From assembly GCA_020637335.1 (NCBI GenBank), contig JACJWC010000004.1, forward strand, positions 124,001 through 188,000: a DNA stretch of 64,000 nucleotides, given 5' to 3'. The notes under the pieces were generated by a model, which saw only the letters and a program-made list of their open reading frames with translations, was not told the origin of the DNA and searched no databases. Every line of letters begins with the position of its first letter. The stretch's first letter is position 1. Both the position numbers and the translations under genes were made by a program. The DNA comes from Acidobacteriota bacterium (GTDB lineage: Bacteria; Acidobacteriota; Holophagae; Acanthopleuribacterales; Acanthopleuribacteraceae). Positions 17,925 to 27,202 of this stretch are shown here, piece by piece.

Positions 17925-17976
17925 TTCCGAGTATCTCTTCAACCCAATTGTTTTCTCGCTTTGCAAAAAGATTGAT

Positions 17977-20349
17977 ATGCTTGGCCCCAAAAAAAAAGGG
18001 GCCAACATGTTTTTGATTTTTTTTCTCCTCGGTTCCGAACCGGGACTTGCTCTGCGTTCGGGAACTTTACCCATGACCGCCGCAGGTAACACCTTGCTTC
18101 AAAAACGCCAGGAGCCCCATGTCGGGGTAGCCGTTTTTGAAACGAACCTCTCAGATCGACAGAAGGAAACCTTAAAGCAACACGCTGCTCTGCTCGCGCC
18201 CCTCTCTGCCAATTCATATCTGGTGCACTGGTATTCAGGGGTTCAAAAAGTTCCCGGCCTGAAATGGACTGGCGACTTACCCAGCCATCTCAAAACAATT
18301 GGATCCCCGCAATTTGCCAGACCTTACCACTTGCTCATTTCCCCATGTATCGATGCTTATGCCTGGTGCCAAAAAAATCGGATACACGCAGATTCAATAG
18401 TTGGAAATCCTCAGTTTAGCCTCATCCGAATCAGCAATTTGGATGCGGATACTTGGTCCCACATTCAGGCAGATCCCTTCCTGTTCTGGTTGGAGCCCTA
18501 TCAGCCCAAACGCCTTCTAAACGATCGCAGCGTTTGGGTCTGTCAGGCGGGACTTAACAACATGACCACCCCGGTTCACGACCAAGGAATTTTGGGCCAG
18601 AACCAAATCGTTGCCGTCATGGACACCGGCCTGGATGCAGACCATTGCATGTTCTTTGACAGTACCAATGGTTTACCCAACGGCACTCTGAACTTGAGTC
18701 AACGCAAAGTGGTGGCTTATATGGATTTGGGCATGGAAGGCAATTGGGATAGTCAAGGTCACGGCACCCATGTGGCCGGTTCCATCGCCGGCGATAACAT
18801 TCCCTATGATCAGCACAATAATTTCGACGGTATGGCTCCAAGCGCAAAGCTCATTATCCAAGATGGCGGCTACATGATCGATGATTTTGCCGATCTGCCC
18901 TTCCTGCCGGCAGACTATTACAATGACCTGTTTCTGCCCACCTACACAATGGGTGCACGCATCCACTCCAACAGTTGGGGCGCTCACGAAAATTTTGGCA
19001 CCAACAATTACACGGTAGAATGCCAAATGTGCGATCAATTCATTTGGGACCACCCAGACTTCTCAATATTTTTTGCCGCAGGCAATGAAGGCCACAACGG
19101 TCCACCCAGCATGACTGATCCAGCGACTGCCAAAAATCTGATTGCCGTGGGGGCAACCGGTGGCGGCAATTCGGCCAGTGGGATGGCCTCCTTCTCCTCG
19201 AATGGACCGGTACAAGACGGTCGCATGAAACCCGATCTAACTGCACCCGGCGCAGGCATCCATTCCGCACAAAATGATAACAACATCAACTCAATGAACT
19301 GTGGGCAAGCCACGCTGTCCGGCACCTCAATGGCCTGTCCGACCGCAGCCGGCTTAGCCGCATTGGTTCGTCAATACTACGTAGACGGTTTCTACCCCAG
19401 CGGGACCGCCAACGGACCCGATGCCTTCACCCCATCTGCCGCTCTGATCAAAGCTACGCTCTTGGCAAGTGGCACGCCGATGGAGGCCATGAGCGAATTT
19501 CCTTCCAATATTCAGGGCTACGGCCGCATCACCTTGGATCAAGTGCTCTACTTTGCTGGCGATAATGAATCTCTTTGGACGTATGAACATACTGGCCTGC
19601 AAACTGCAACCAGCTACATGGTCAATATCAACGTTGCGGAACACCAGGAGGTCAAAGTTTTTTTGGTTTGGAGTGATTATCCTTCAACCCCTATCGCCAG
19701 TACCAATCTTGTCAATGATCTGGACTTGAGCCTTTCGGGTCCCAGCGGATCGTTTATCGGAAATAATTGGGTGAACGGAGTTTCCCAAACGGGTGGTAGC
19801 CCAGACCGCATCAATAACGTGGAAATGATCCGATTAATCGACCCGCAGTCGGGCAATTACAGTCTGATGGTCAATGGATTTGCCGTTCCGGAAGGACCAC
19901 AACCCTTCGCATTGGTGATACTCCAGCGGCCGGTTCCCCAAACCATTACCGTCCTTTCGGAAACCAACCAAACGGCAACCATGGGCCAGGACTTGTTTTT
20001 TCAATGGGAGATACCAGCCGATGTGCTGTCTATGCAGGTTCGCTCTAGCGGGGGCACAGGCGATGCGGACCTCTATGTGCGCTTTGGTGCCCAACCGAGC
20101 ACCAGCATTTTCGATTTCAAATCGGATGGGTCGACCAGCAATGAAAGCGTTGTGGTGTCCAACCCGCAGGCCGGTACCTGGCACGCGTTGCTCCACGCTT
20201 TCTCCACCTTTTCCGGGGTGAGTTTTGAAGTCACCTACCAAATCCCTTACACGTCATCCTGCCTCACCTACCAAGAACTCCTGGATTCATGGCCGACCCA
20301 TTCGGTTTTGGTTCTCGTGGATGCGTTAACCACCTGCCCGAGTAACTAA
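17977..20349 (+). CDS. Secreted subtilisin-like (S8) serine protease
   Basis: 790 residues from ATG 17977 (780 if the ATG at 18007 is used). The longer start gives a Lys-rich n-region (GPKKKG) before the hydrophobic signal. Catalytic residues are Asp216 (AVMDTGLDAD), His262 (GHGTHVAGS) and Ser451 (LSGTSMACP). A beta-sandwich and a PPC-type pre-peptidase C-terminal domain (about 650-755) follow, ending in a Cys-flanked tail (CLTYQELL...TTCPSN). It is expected to be exported as a broad-specificity protease. A perfect hairpin precedes the second ATG. The frame is open further upstream into the peroxidase gene, but that stretch is not protease-like. Confidence 0.88.
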   Translation: MLGPKKKGANMFLIFFLLGSEPGLALRSGTLPMTAAGNTLLQKRQEPHVGVAVFETNLSDRQKETLKQHAALLAPLSANSYLVHWYSGVQKVPGLKWTGDLPSHLKTIGSPQFARPYHLLISPCIDAYAWCQKNRIHADSIVGNPQFSLIRISNLDADTWSHIQADPFLFWLEPYQPKRLLNDRSVWVCQAGLNNMTTPVHDQGILGQNQIVAVMDTGLDADHCMFFDSTNGLPNGTLNLSQRKVVAYMDLGMEGNWDSQGHGTHVAGSIAGDNIPYDQHNNFDGMAPSAKLIIQDGGYMIDDFADLPFLPADYYNDLFLPTYTMGARIHSNSWGAHENFGTNNYTVECQMCDQFIWDHPDFSIFFAAGNEGHNGPPSMTDPATAKNLIAVGATGGGNSASGMASFSSNGPVQDGRMKPDLTAPGAGIHSAQNDNNINSMNCGQATLSGTSMACPTAAGLAALVRQYYVDGFYPSGTANGPDAFTPSAALIKATLLASGTPMEAMSEFPSNIQGYGRITLDQVLYFAGDNESLWTYEHTGLQTATSYMVNINVAEHQEVKVFLVWSDYPSTPIASTNLVNDLDLSLSGPSGSFIGNNWVNGVSQTGGSPDRINNVEMIRLIDPQSGNYSLMVNGFAVPEGPQPFALVILQRPVPQTITVLSETNQTATMGQDLFFQWEIPADVLSMQVRSSGGTGDADLYVRFGAQPSTSIFDFKSDGSTSNESVVVSNPQAGTWHALLHAFSTFSGVSFEVTYQIPYTSSCLTYQELLDSWPTHSVLVLVDALTTCPSN
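17981..18005 (+). promoter_or_regulatory. Perfect hairpin with A9 loop at the protease start
   Basis: TTGGCCCC (17981-17988), nine A (17989-17997) and GGGGCCAA (17998-18005) form an 8-bp perfect stem. The ATG at 18007 follows after one base, and the AAGGGG that would be its Shine-Dalgarno sequence is in the 3' arm and loop. It lacks a T-tract, so it is not a normal terminator. It could mask the ribosome-binding site of the second ATG. Confidence 0.5.
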
Positions 20350-20437
20350 TGGCCGTTTCAAGAAAAACAACAGGACCCGATCTGGCTTTAAACGCTTTAC
20401 GGGTCCCCATTTCTTTACAAAGGCCTTTCAAAAAAAT

Positions 20438-20467
20438 TTGGTTTTGATAACCGGGTGTGTGCATAAT
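20438..20467 (+). promoter_or_regulatory. Candidate promoter of the pyrimidine-catabolism cluster
   Basis: TTGGTT (20438-20443) and CATAAT (20462-20467) are 18 bases apart and lie 39 bases before the mmsA ATG. The -10 matches five of six consensus bases; the -35 is weak. The rest of the 156-base gap holds only a loose inverted repeat (GGACCCG 20373-20379 / CGGGTCC 20400-20406). Confidence 0.35.
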
Positions 20468-20505
20468 GGAGTTTTCCTCCCCACTTTCCCGACACTGGAA
20501 GGCTT

Positions 20506-21960
20506 ATGAAATATTCAGCACTTACCCATTGGGTCGGGGGGACCGCAGTCCCTTCCAATGACCCAACTTTGGCCGTCTATTCCCCATTAACAGGGGAACA
20601 GATCAGTACCGTACCGATGAGCGGATTTGAAGCCTTGGACCAAGCGGTTCTGGCAGCGCGCGGCGCTTTTGAAGCCTGGAGCCAAAAACCAATCAAGGAA
20701 CGCGTTGGCGTTTTTTACACCTATCGCCACCTGCTCGAAAAGAATATGCAGGAACTGGCCGCCCTGGTTCGCGAGGAGAACGGCAAAACCCACTCTGAAG
20801 CCATTGCCGAAGTTCAAAAGTCCATGGAAGTTACCGAGTTTGCCTGTTCCCTGCCGCAACTCACCGCAGGTGAGGTCATGGAAGTCAGTCGCGGCGTCGA
20901 GTGCCGCAGCGAATATCGGCCGTTGGGTGTGGTTGCCTGCATCACGCCGTTCAACTTTCCCAACATGGTGCCCAATTGGACTTTGCCCAACGCCATCGCG
21001 CTCGGCAATTGTGTGGTGCTCAAACCTTCCGAATTGGTACCACTCAGTTCCATGCGCATCGCGGAACTGCTCAAAGAGGCCGGGTTGCCTGACGGCGTGC
21101 TCAACGTGGTTCACGGCGGAAAGGACATGGTTGAAGCCATTTGCGATCATCCTGGGATTCACGCGGTCAGTTTTGTCGGTTCAACCAAGGTGGCCAAATT
21201 GGTGTATGCCCGGGCGACTAGCCACCTCAAGCGCTGCGTCGCTTTGGGTGGCGCAAAGAACCACCTAATTGTTTTGCCCGACGCGCATGTCGATATGACA
21301 GCCAGCAACGTGGCCGCCAGCATGTCGGGTTGCGCCGGCCAACGCTGTATGGCTGCCTCCGCCATGGTTGCCGTGGGCGCAGCGGATGCCATTGTTCAAC
21401 GCATTGTCGAAGAGTCGAAAAAAATTGTGCCGGGCCAGAACCTGGGCGCCGTTATTTCCCAAGCCGCCAAGGAACGCATAACTGGCTACATCGACCAGGC
21501 TGAACGCCAGGGCGCAAAAGTTTTGCTGGATGGAAGGAATGTGAAGGTGCAAGGCAGTGAGAACGGTTATTACATGGGGCCTACCGTTTTGGATTATGTC
21601 AAACCAGAAATGGCCGTTGCCCAAGAGGAAATATTTGGGCCCGTCCTCTCGATCATGCGCACCGAGAGCCTGGACGAAGCAATCGCCATCGAAAACAGAT
21701 CGCCTTATGGCAATGCCGCGGCAGTGTTTACCCAATCGGGTGGATTGGCCCGCTATGTCGCCGAACGCGCCAGCGCCGGCATGATCGGCGTCAATATTGG
21801 CGTTCCAGTTCCACGCGAACCTTTCTCCTTTGGCGGTTGGAATGAATCCAAGTTCGGCGCTTGCGACATTACCGGCAAGAGCAGTATCGAGTTCTTTACC
21901 CAAATCAAAAAAACCACCACAAAATGGAATCCGGAAGCCCGGACCAACTGGATGAGCTGA
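20506..21960 (+). CDS. mmsA: CoA-acylating methylmalonate/malonate-semialdehyde dehydrogenase
   Basis: 484 residues of the aldehyde dehydrogenase superfamily, MmsA/IolA branch: PFNFPNMVPNWTLP, VGSTKVAK and the catalytic Cys281 in GCAGQRCMA. MmsA uses NAD and CoA to turn malonate semialdehyde into acetyl-CoA and methylmalonate semialdehyde into propionyl-CoA, releasing CO2. This is the last step of uracil and thymine degradation, which agrees with the six genes downstream. GGAAGG precedes the ATG. The stop overlaps the permease start (TGATG). Confidence 0.92.
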   Translation: MKYSALTHWVGGTAVPSNDPTLAVYSPLTGEQISTVPMSGFEALDQAVLAARGAFEAWSQKPIKERVGVFYTYRHLLEKNMQELAALVREENGKTHSEAIAEVQKSMEVTEFACSLPQLTAGEVMEVSRGVECRSEYRPLGVVACITPFNFPNMVPNWTLPNAIALGNCVVLKPSELVPLSSMRIAELLKEAGLPDGVLNVVHGGKDMVEAICDHPGIHAVSFVGSTKVAKLVYARATSHLKRCVALGGAKNHLIVLPDAHVDMTASNVAASMSGCAGQRCMAASAMVAVGAADAIVQRIVEESKKIVPGQNLGAVISQAAKERITGYIDQAERQGAKVLLDGRNVKVQGSENGYYMGPTVLDYVKPEMAVAQEEIFGPVLSIMRTESLDEAIAIENRSPYGNAAAVFTQSGGLARYVAERASAGMIGVNIGVPVPREPFSFGGWNESKFGACDITGKSSIEFFTQIKKTTTKWNPEARTNWMS

Positions 21961-23606
21961 TGCAACAAATCGACCCCAATTCCGATCTGTACTCCGCCGA
22001 TCTGGCTCCGGTCGAAGCCAGCCACAAGACTTGGAACTGGTGGCACATGACCGCGATCTGGATCGGCATGGCGGTGTGTATTCCGACCTACCTGCTCGCC
22101 TCCTACATGATCAAAAGTGGGCTGGGTTGGGTTGAGGCCCTGGTCATCATTTTTGTCGCCAATATCATCGTCACGGTTCCAATGGTGCTCAACGGAAAAG
22201 CGGGCGTAGATTACGGCGTCCCGTTTCCTGTGCTCGGTCGGGCCGCGTTTGGAGTCTTTGGTGTGCACATCCCAGCAATCGTCCGCGCAATTGTGGCTTG
22301 CGGTTGGTTTGGGATTCAGACCTGGATTGGCGGCTTGGCCTTTTATGCAATTGGTTGCGCGGCCCTGGGTATTACGCCCTCAAGTGGCCTTTCGCTGGGT
22401 CAATTTATCGGTTTTGGTCTGTTTTGGCTGGTCAACCTCTATTTCATTTGGAAAGGCACGGAAAGTATCCGCTGGTTAGAGAGTTGGGCGGCGCCCATCC
22501 TGCTGGGCATTGGCCTGCTTTTAATCATTTGGGGCGCATCGGGTGCTGGTGGATTTGCCAAGGTCCTGGACCAATCCGCGCAAATGCAACGGCCAGCAGC
22601 CTCCTTGCAGACAAACGGCAATGGGATTGATCTGGTGTTGACCCCCCTCACCAAAGATGGAGCCACCAAGGCCACCCAGTTTCAAATCACGGCTCCAATC
22701 CAAACCGAGTGGTTGCCTATGACGGAACGCTACGCGCTGGGGCCAGAAATCAAACCGCCCATCACCCTGCAGTTTGGCCATGGTAGCCACATCTCAAACC
22801 CGGTCAAAGCCGACTTCCCAAAACCGGCCGGATCGCCTTGGGATCAGTATTTGTTTTGGTTAACCGCCATGGTCGGCTTTTGGGCGACCATGTCGATCAG
22901 CATTTCGGATATTACTCGCTTTGCCAAAACGCAACGGGACCAGACGATTGGCCAGTTCCTCGGCCTGCCCGGAACGATGCTGCTCTATTCGTTTGTCGGT
23001 GTGTTTGTCACCTGTGCGACCTTGGTCATGTTTGATGACATTTTGATTGCCGATGATGCACCTTGGGATCCAGTCAGCCTGCTGGGCAAGTTCAAAAGCC
23101 CATCTGTCGTGATTGGCGCCCAATTCTTCATGATTATTGCCACCCTGAGCACCAACATCGCAGCCAATGTCATTGCACCGGCAAACGCTTTCGCCAACCT
23201 GTTACCCCGTCACCTGAATTTCAAATCCGGCGGCCTGATCACGGGCCTGCTCGGCATCGCCATTTGCCCGTGGTGGTTGCTCAACGAAATCAGCAATTTA
23301 TTGATTTTTGTCAGTGGTCTCTTAGGCCCGGTCCTTGGTGTCATGCTCAGCGATTACTTCCTGGTCAAAAAAGGCCGGTTATCGGTAGCGGATCTGTTTA
23401 CCTCGCAAGGGATATATCGTTACACGTCAGGCTTTAACCTAGCCGCGCTGATTGCCCTTACGGCCGGTGTAATCACCGCGCTGATCGGATATTGGATCCC
23501 CAAATTATCCATGCTCTACACCCTTTCCTGGTTCAGCGGGTTCGCCGTCGCTTTTGTCGTCTATTGGCTGCTCATGCGAATCCAAACCCAAAATGGAGGT
23601 GCTTGA
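21960..23606 (+). CDS. NCS1-family nucleobase/hydantoin permease with insertion
   Basis: 548 residues from the ATG at 21960, which overlaps the mmsA stop (TGATG) and has GGATGAG upstream; an in-frame ATG at 21924 lacks a ribosome-binding site. NCS1 motifs are clear: SADLAPVEASHKTW, WIGMAVCIPTYLLAS and ISDITRFAK. About 12 membrane helices are expected. Between the helices near residues ~190 and ~300 lies a polar insertion of roughly 80-90 residues not typical of the family. Context in a pyrimidine operon suggests uracil/thymine, though dihydropyrimidine or allantoin uptake is possible. Its stop overlaps the dihydropyrimidinase start, again TGATG. Confidence 0.88.
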   Translation: MQQIDPNSDLYSADLAPVEASHKTWNWWHMTAIWIGMAVCIPTYLLASYMIKSGLGWVEALVIIFVANIIVTVPMVLNGKAGVDYGVPFPVLGRAAFGVFGVHIPAIVRAIVACGWFGIQTWIGGLAFYAIGCAALGITPSSGLSLGQFIGFGLFWLVNLYFIWKGTESIRWLESWAAPILLGIGLLLIIWGASGAGGFAKVLDQSAQMQRPAASLQTNGNGIDLVLTPLTKDGATKATQFQITAPIQTEWLPMTERYALGPEIKPPITLQFGHGSHISNPVKADFPKPAGSPWDQYLFWLTAMVGFWATMSISISDITRFAKTQRDQTIGQFLGLPGTMLLYSFVGVFVTCATLVMFDDILIADDAPWDPVSLLGKFKSPSVVIGAQFFMIIATLSTNIAANVIAPANAFANLLPRHLNFKSGGLITGLLGIAICPWWLLNEISNLLIFVSGLLGPVLGVMLSDYFLVKKGRLSVADLFTSQGIYRYTSGFNLAALIALTAGVITALIGYWIPKLSMLYTLSWFSGFAVAFVVYWLLMRIQTQNGGA

Positions 23607-25000
23607 TGTCCTTACTGATTAAAAACGGTCGAATCATTACAGCCGTCGACGATTATTTCGCCGACATTTACATCGAAGACGAAACTATCAAAATCATTGG
23701 CAAAGATTTAGACATCCAAGCCGATGAAGTCCTGGATGCGGCCGGAAAATTCGTTTTCCCCGGGGGAATCGACCCCCATACCCACTTCGACATGCCGTTC
23801 GGTGGCACAACTTCAGCCGATGATTTTGAGACCGGAACCCGAGCAGCCGCGCACGGCGGTACCACCACCATCATCGACTTCGCGATCCAAACCAAGGGCC
23901 AATCCACATTGGCCGCGCTCGATACGTGGCACGCCAAAGCCCAAGGCAAAACTGCAATCGATTATGGATTCCACATGATCGTGACAGATATGGCCGACGA
24001 TCGTCTGCACGAAATGAAGAAGCTAGCCGATGACGGCGTTACCTCCTACAAGCTGTTCATGGCCTACCCCGGCGTGCTCTACGTTGATGATGGCACCATT
24101 TTCCGCGCCATGCGCAAGGCCGGCGAAGACGGGACCGTCATCTGTATGCACGCCGAAAACGGTATCGTCATCGATGAAATCGTTAAACGCGCACGTGCTG
24201 AGGGTAAAACCGCCCCAAAATACCACGCCCTGACCCGACCCACTCGCATGGAGGCCGAAGGTGTCCACCGCGCCATCTCCATCGCCGAAGTCGCAGGTGT
24301 TCCGGTCTACATCGTGCACCTCTCCAGTTCGGACGCGTTGGAACAAGTCACCCAGGCCCGGAACCGGGGCGTACACGCATTCGCCGAAACCTGCCCGCAG
24401 TACCTGTTCCTCGATTACACCTACTATGAGAAACCGGGCTTTGAAGGCGCGAAATACGTCATGACGCCGGCCTTACGCGACAAGTGGAACCAGGAGAAAC
24501 TCTGGCGCGGTCTGCAGTTCGGCGACCTACAAAGTGTCTCGACCGACCATTGCCCCTTCTGTTTTAAAGACCAAAAAACCTTGGGCATTGACGATTTCTC
24601 CAAGATCCCCAACGGTGCGCCCGGTGTGGAGAACCGCATGGCCCTCGTCTACAACGGCGGTGTTAATTCGGGCTACATTTCCCTCAACAAATTTGTCGAA
24701 TTGACATCTACTGCGGCGGCCAAAATGTTCGGCATCTTCCCCAAAAAAGGCACCATTGCCGTTGGGTCCGATGCCGATATCGTCATTTTCGATCCCAATC
24801 GCGAGGAAACCATCAGCGTCAATAACCCCTGCACCCACCACATGCGGGTCGACTACAACACCTACGAGGGCTTTCAAGTCAAAGGCTTCCCCGAAACCGT
24901 GGTTTCACGGGGAAAAGTCATCGTACAAAGCTGCAATTACATCGGCAAAAAAGGTGACGGCCGTTTCCTCAAACGCGGCCTTTACTCCGGTCTCCATTAA
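23606..25000 (+). CDS. hydA: Dihydropyrimidinase (D-hydantoinase)
   Basis: 464 residues. The start at 23606 is chosen because GGAGGT lies 5-10 bases upstream and the protein then begins MSLLIKNGRIIT, as expected for the family. Binuclear metal site: His58/His60 (DPHTHFD), carboxylated Lys149 (SYKLFMAYPG), His in MHAENG and VHLSSSDA, and Asp in STDHCPF. It hydrolyses dihydrouracil/dihydrothymine to N-carbamoyl-beta-alanine/N-carbamoyl-beta-aminoisobutyrate. Translationally coupled to the permease. Followed by the next enzyme of the pathway after 23 bases. Confidence 0.94.
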   Translation: MSLLIKNGRIITAVDDYFADIYIEDETIKIIGKDLDIQADEVLDAAGKFVFPGGIDPHTHFDMPFGGTTSADDFETGTRAAAHGGTTTIIDFAIQTKGQSTLAALDTWHAKAQGKTAIDYGFHMIVTDMADDRLHEMKKLADDGVTSYKLFMAYPGVLYVDDGTIFRAMRKAGEDGTVICMHAENGIVIDEIVKRARAEGKTAPKYHALTRPTRMEAEGVHRAISIAEVAGVPVYIVHLSSSDALEQVTQARNRGVHAFAETCPQYLFLDYTYYEKPGFEGAKYVMTPALRDKWNQEKLWRGLQFGDLQSVSTDHCPFCFKDQKTLGIDDFSKIPNGAPGVENRMALVYNGGVNSGYISLNKFVELTSTAAAKMFGIFPKKGTIAVGSDADIVIFDPNREETISVNNPCTHHMRVDYNTYEGFQVKGFPETVVSRGKVIVQSCNYIGKKGDGRFLKRGLYSGLH

Positions 25001-25023
25001 TTCCATTTATCGAGAGGTGAACA

Positions 25024-25890
25024 ATGCCCAGAAAAATTAAATCCGGACTGATCCAAATGAGCCTGGCCAAAACCGAGGGCCAAGGCAGTATCGACGAAAT
25101 CAAAGAGGCCATGGTGCAAAAACACCTGCCCTTCATCGAAGAGGCCGGTAAACAAGGGGTTCAGATCCTGTGCCTGCAGGAAATTTTTAATACGCCCTAT
25201 TTCTGCCCGGGACAGGACCATAAATGGTACCAATCCGCGGAATCGGTGCCCGGTCCTATCGTGGAACGCATGCAGGAATACGCGAAAAAGTACCAAATGG
25301 TCATGATCGTTCCCATTTACGAGAAGGAACAGGCCGGCGTGCTCTACAACACGGCCGCGGTAATTGATGCCGATGGATCCTATCTGGGCAAGTACCGCAA
25401 GACCCACATCCCGCACACCAGCGGATTCTGGGAAAAGTACTTCTTCAAACCGGGCAATTTAGGTTACCCGGTTTTCGAGACCCGCTATGCCAAGGTCGGC
25501 GTCTACATCTGCTATGACCGGCATTTCCCGGAAGGGGCACGCGCACTCGGCCTCAATGGTGCGGAAATTGTCTACAATCCGTCAGCAACCGTCGCTGGAC
25601 TTTCGCAATACCTCTGGAAACTGGAACAACCCGCCCACGCAGCAGCAAATGGTTATTTTATGGGCTGCATTAATCGGGTTGGGACCGAAGCGCCTTGGAA
25701 CATTGGACGCTTTTATGGCAGTTCCTATTTTGTCGATCCCCGTGGACAAATTCTCAAGACCGCATCCGAAGACAAGGACGAACTTCTCGTCGCCGAATTT
25801 GATCTCGACATGATCGATGAAGTCCGTTCCACCTGGCAGTTTTTCCGCGATCGTCGACCGGATGCCTACGGCGATCTGGTTGCACCTTAA
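25024..25890 (+). CDS. Beta-ureidopropionase (N-carbamoyl-beta-alanine amidohydrolase)
   Basis: 288 residues of the nitrilase superfamily. The Glu-Lys-Cys triad is visible as CLQEIF, YRKTHIP and Cys163 in YICYDRHFPEG. It releases NH3 and CO2 from N-carbamoyl-beta-alanine to give beta-alanine. Length and the VYNPSAT and PYGDLV-like C-terminal regions match bacterial N-carbamoyl amidohydrolases; an N-carbamoylputrescine amidase alternative is less likely given the surrounding pyrimidine genes. GAGAGGTG precedes the ATG. Nine bases separate it from the aminotransferase gene. Confidence 0.9.
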   Translation: MPRKIKSGLIQMSLAKTEGQGSIDEIKEAMVQKHLPFIEEAGKQGVQILCLQEIFNTPYFCPGQDHKWYQSAESVPGPIVERMQEYAKKYQMVMIVPIYEKEQAGVLYNTAAVIDADGSYLGKYRKTHIPHTSGFWEKYFFKPGNLGYPVFETRYAKVGVYICYDRHFPEGARALGLNGAEIVYNPSATVAGLSQYLWKLEQPAHAAANGYFMGCINRVGTEAPWNIGRFYGSSYFVDPRGQILKTASEDKDELLVAEFDLDMIDEVRSTWQFFRDRRPDAYGDLVAP

Positions 25891-25899
25891 GGAGCCCTT

Positions 25900-27192
25900 A
25901 TGGACAAAAAAGAAGTCCTGGACAAACACAAGAAACACCTCTTCCCGGCAGTCAAAAATTTCTATCAAGACCCGCTGGTCGCGGTGGAAGCAAAAGGCGC
26001 AACCGTCACCGATATTGAAGGCAACCAGTACCTGGATTTCTTTGGCGGGATTCTAACGATTTCGGTGGGCCATGCACATCCGGAAGTCAATGCCGCGATC
26101 ATGGCCCAACTCAGCCGAATCTCGCACATCACAACCCTCTACCCCACTCTGCCAATCGTTGAATTGGCCGAACGCCTTGCCTCCATCACGCCAGGAAATC
26201 TGGAAAAGTGCTTTTTTACGGCATCGGGAACGGAAGCGGATGAGACAGCGGTCATTATGGCGCAGTGTTTTACCGGTAACCAGGAAATCATCGGCTTGCG
26301 CCATGGTTATTCCGGCCGCTCGCTATTGGCCCAAGCCTTAACCGCCCACAACACCTGGCGCGCCATCCCGACCCAGGTCGCTGCGGTAAAACATGCTCCA
26401 TCGCCGTACTGTTACCGCTGTCCTTTTAAGTTGAGTTATCCATCGTGCGGCGTAGCCTGCGCCAAGGATTTGGATGAGTTAATTCAAACAACCACTACTG
26501 GCCGGATTGCCGGCATGTTGGCAGAACCAATTCAAGGGGTTGGTGGCTTTATCGTTCCGCCAAAAGAATACTTTGAAATCGCGACCACCATCGTACGCAA
26601 ATACGGTGGCGTTTTCATAAGCGATGAAGTGCAAACCGGATTTGGACGCACTGGGAAAATGTGGGGTATCGAGCAGTTCAATGTCGAACCGGACATGATG
26701 ACCATGGCCAAAGGCATTGCCAATGGCTTACCGTTAGGCGCATTGATCACCACCGGTCCGATTGCCGATTCCTTGACCAAAAACACCATTTCGACCTTCG
26801 GCGGCAACCCGGTATCCTGTGCGGCAGCCAATGCAACCATTGGCATCATTCAACGCGACGACTTAACCGAAAATGCCGAGAAGATGGGCCGCATATTACG
26901 CGAGGGCCTGGAAGGCTTGAAACGCGATTACCCACAAATCATCGGTGATGTGCGCGGTATGGGCTTGATGCAAGCCCTGGAATTTGTTTATGACGAGACC
27001 ATAAAAGACCGTACGCCCAATCCTCAGGCGACCGCTTTATTCCTGGAAGAAACACGGAAACAACGTCTTTTGGTCGGACGCGGTGGTTTGTACGGCAATG
27101 TCATTCGGATTTCTCCGCCGCTCAACATCAACCAGGATCAGGTCCAAGACGCCCTACAGAAAATGCGGGCCGCCCTCAAAGCCATGAATTGA
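25900..27192 (+). CDS. Class III aminotransferase (beta-alanine/3-aminoisobutyrate type)
   Basis: 430 residues. The PLP-binding lysine is Lys271 in MTMAKGIANG, with the family ISDEVQTGFGRTG upstream and a typical STFGGNPV downstream. It resembles the AGXT2-like group. Context indicates it moves the amino group of beta-alanine or beta-aminoisobutyrate to pyruvate or 2-oxoglutarate, giving the semialdehyde used by MmsA. A cysteine-rich patch (CYRCPFKLSYPSCGVAC) is present. AAGGAGCC precedes the ATG. Sits fifth of seven genes in the cluster. Confidence 0.9.
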   Translation: MDKKEVLDKHKKHLFPAVKNFYQDPLVAVEAKGATVTDIEGNQYLDFFGGILTISVGHAHPEVNAAIMAQLSRISHITTLYPTLPIVELAERLASITPGNLEKCFFTASGTEADETAVIMAQCFTGNQEIIGLRHGYSGRSLLAQALTAHNTWRAIPTQVAAVKHAPSPYCYRCPFKLSYPSCGVACAKDLDELIQTTTTGRIAGMLAEPIQGVGGFIVPPKEYFEIATTIVRKYGGVFISDEVQTGFGRTGKMWGIEQFNVEPDMMTMAKGIANGLPLGALITTGPIADSLTKNTISTFGGNPVSCAAANATIGIIQRDDLTENAEKMGRILREGLEGLKRDYPQIIGDVRGMGLMQALEFVYDETIKDRTPNPQATALFLEETRKQRLLVGRGGLYGNVIRISPPLNINQDQVQDALQKMRAALKAMN

Positions 27193-27202
27193 AAGGACAG
27201 CC

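Noticed and set aside
17704..17976. Upstream extension of the protease frame into the peroxidase gene
   Set aside because: Overlaps the peroxidase in another frame, has no signal peptide and no protease similarity; start at 17977 or 18007 is far more likely.
20373..20406. GGACCCG/CGGGTCC inverted repeat after the protease gene
   Set aside because: Seven-base stem with a 20-base loop and no T-tract; too weak to call a terminator or operator.
23492..23605. Upstream extension of the dihydropyrimidinase
   Set aside because: Lies inside the permease frame; GGAGGT and family N-terminus mark 23606 as start.
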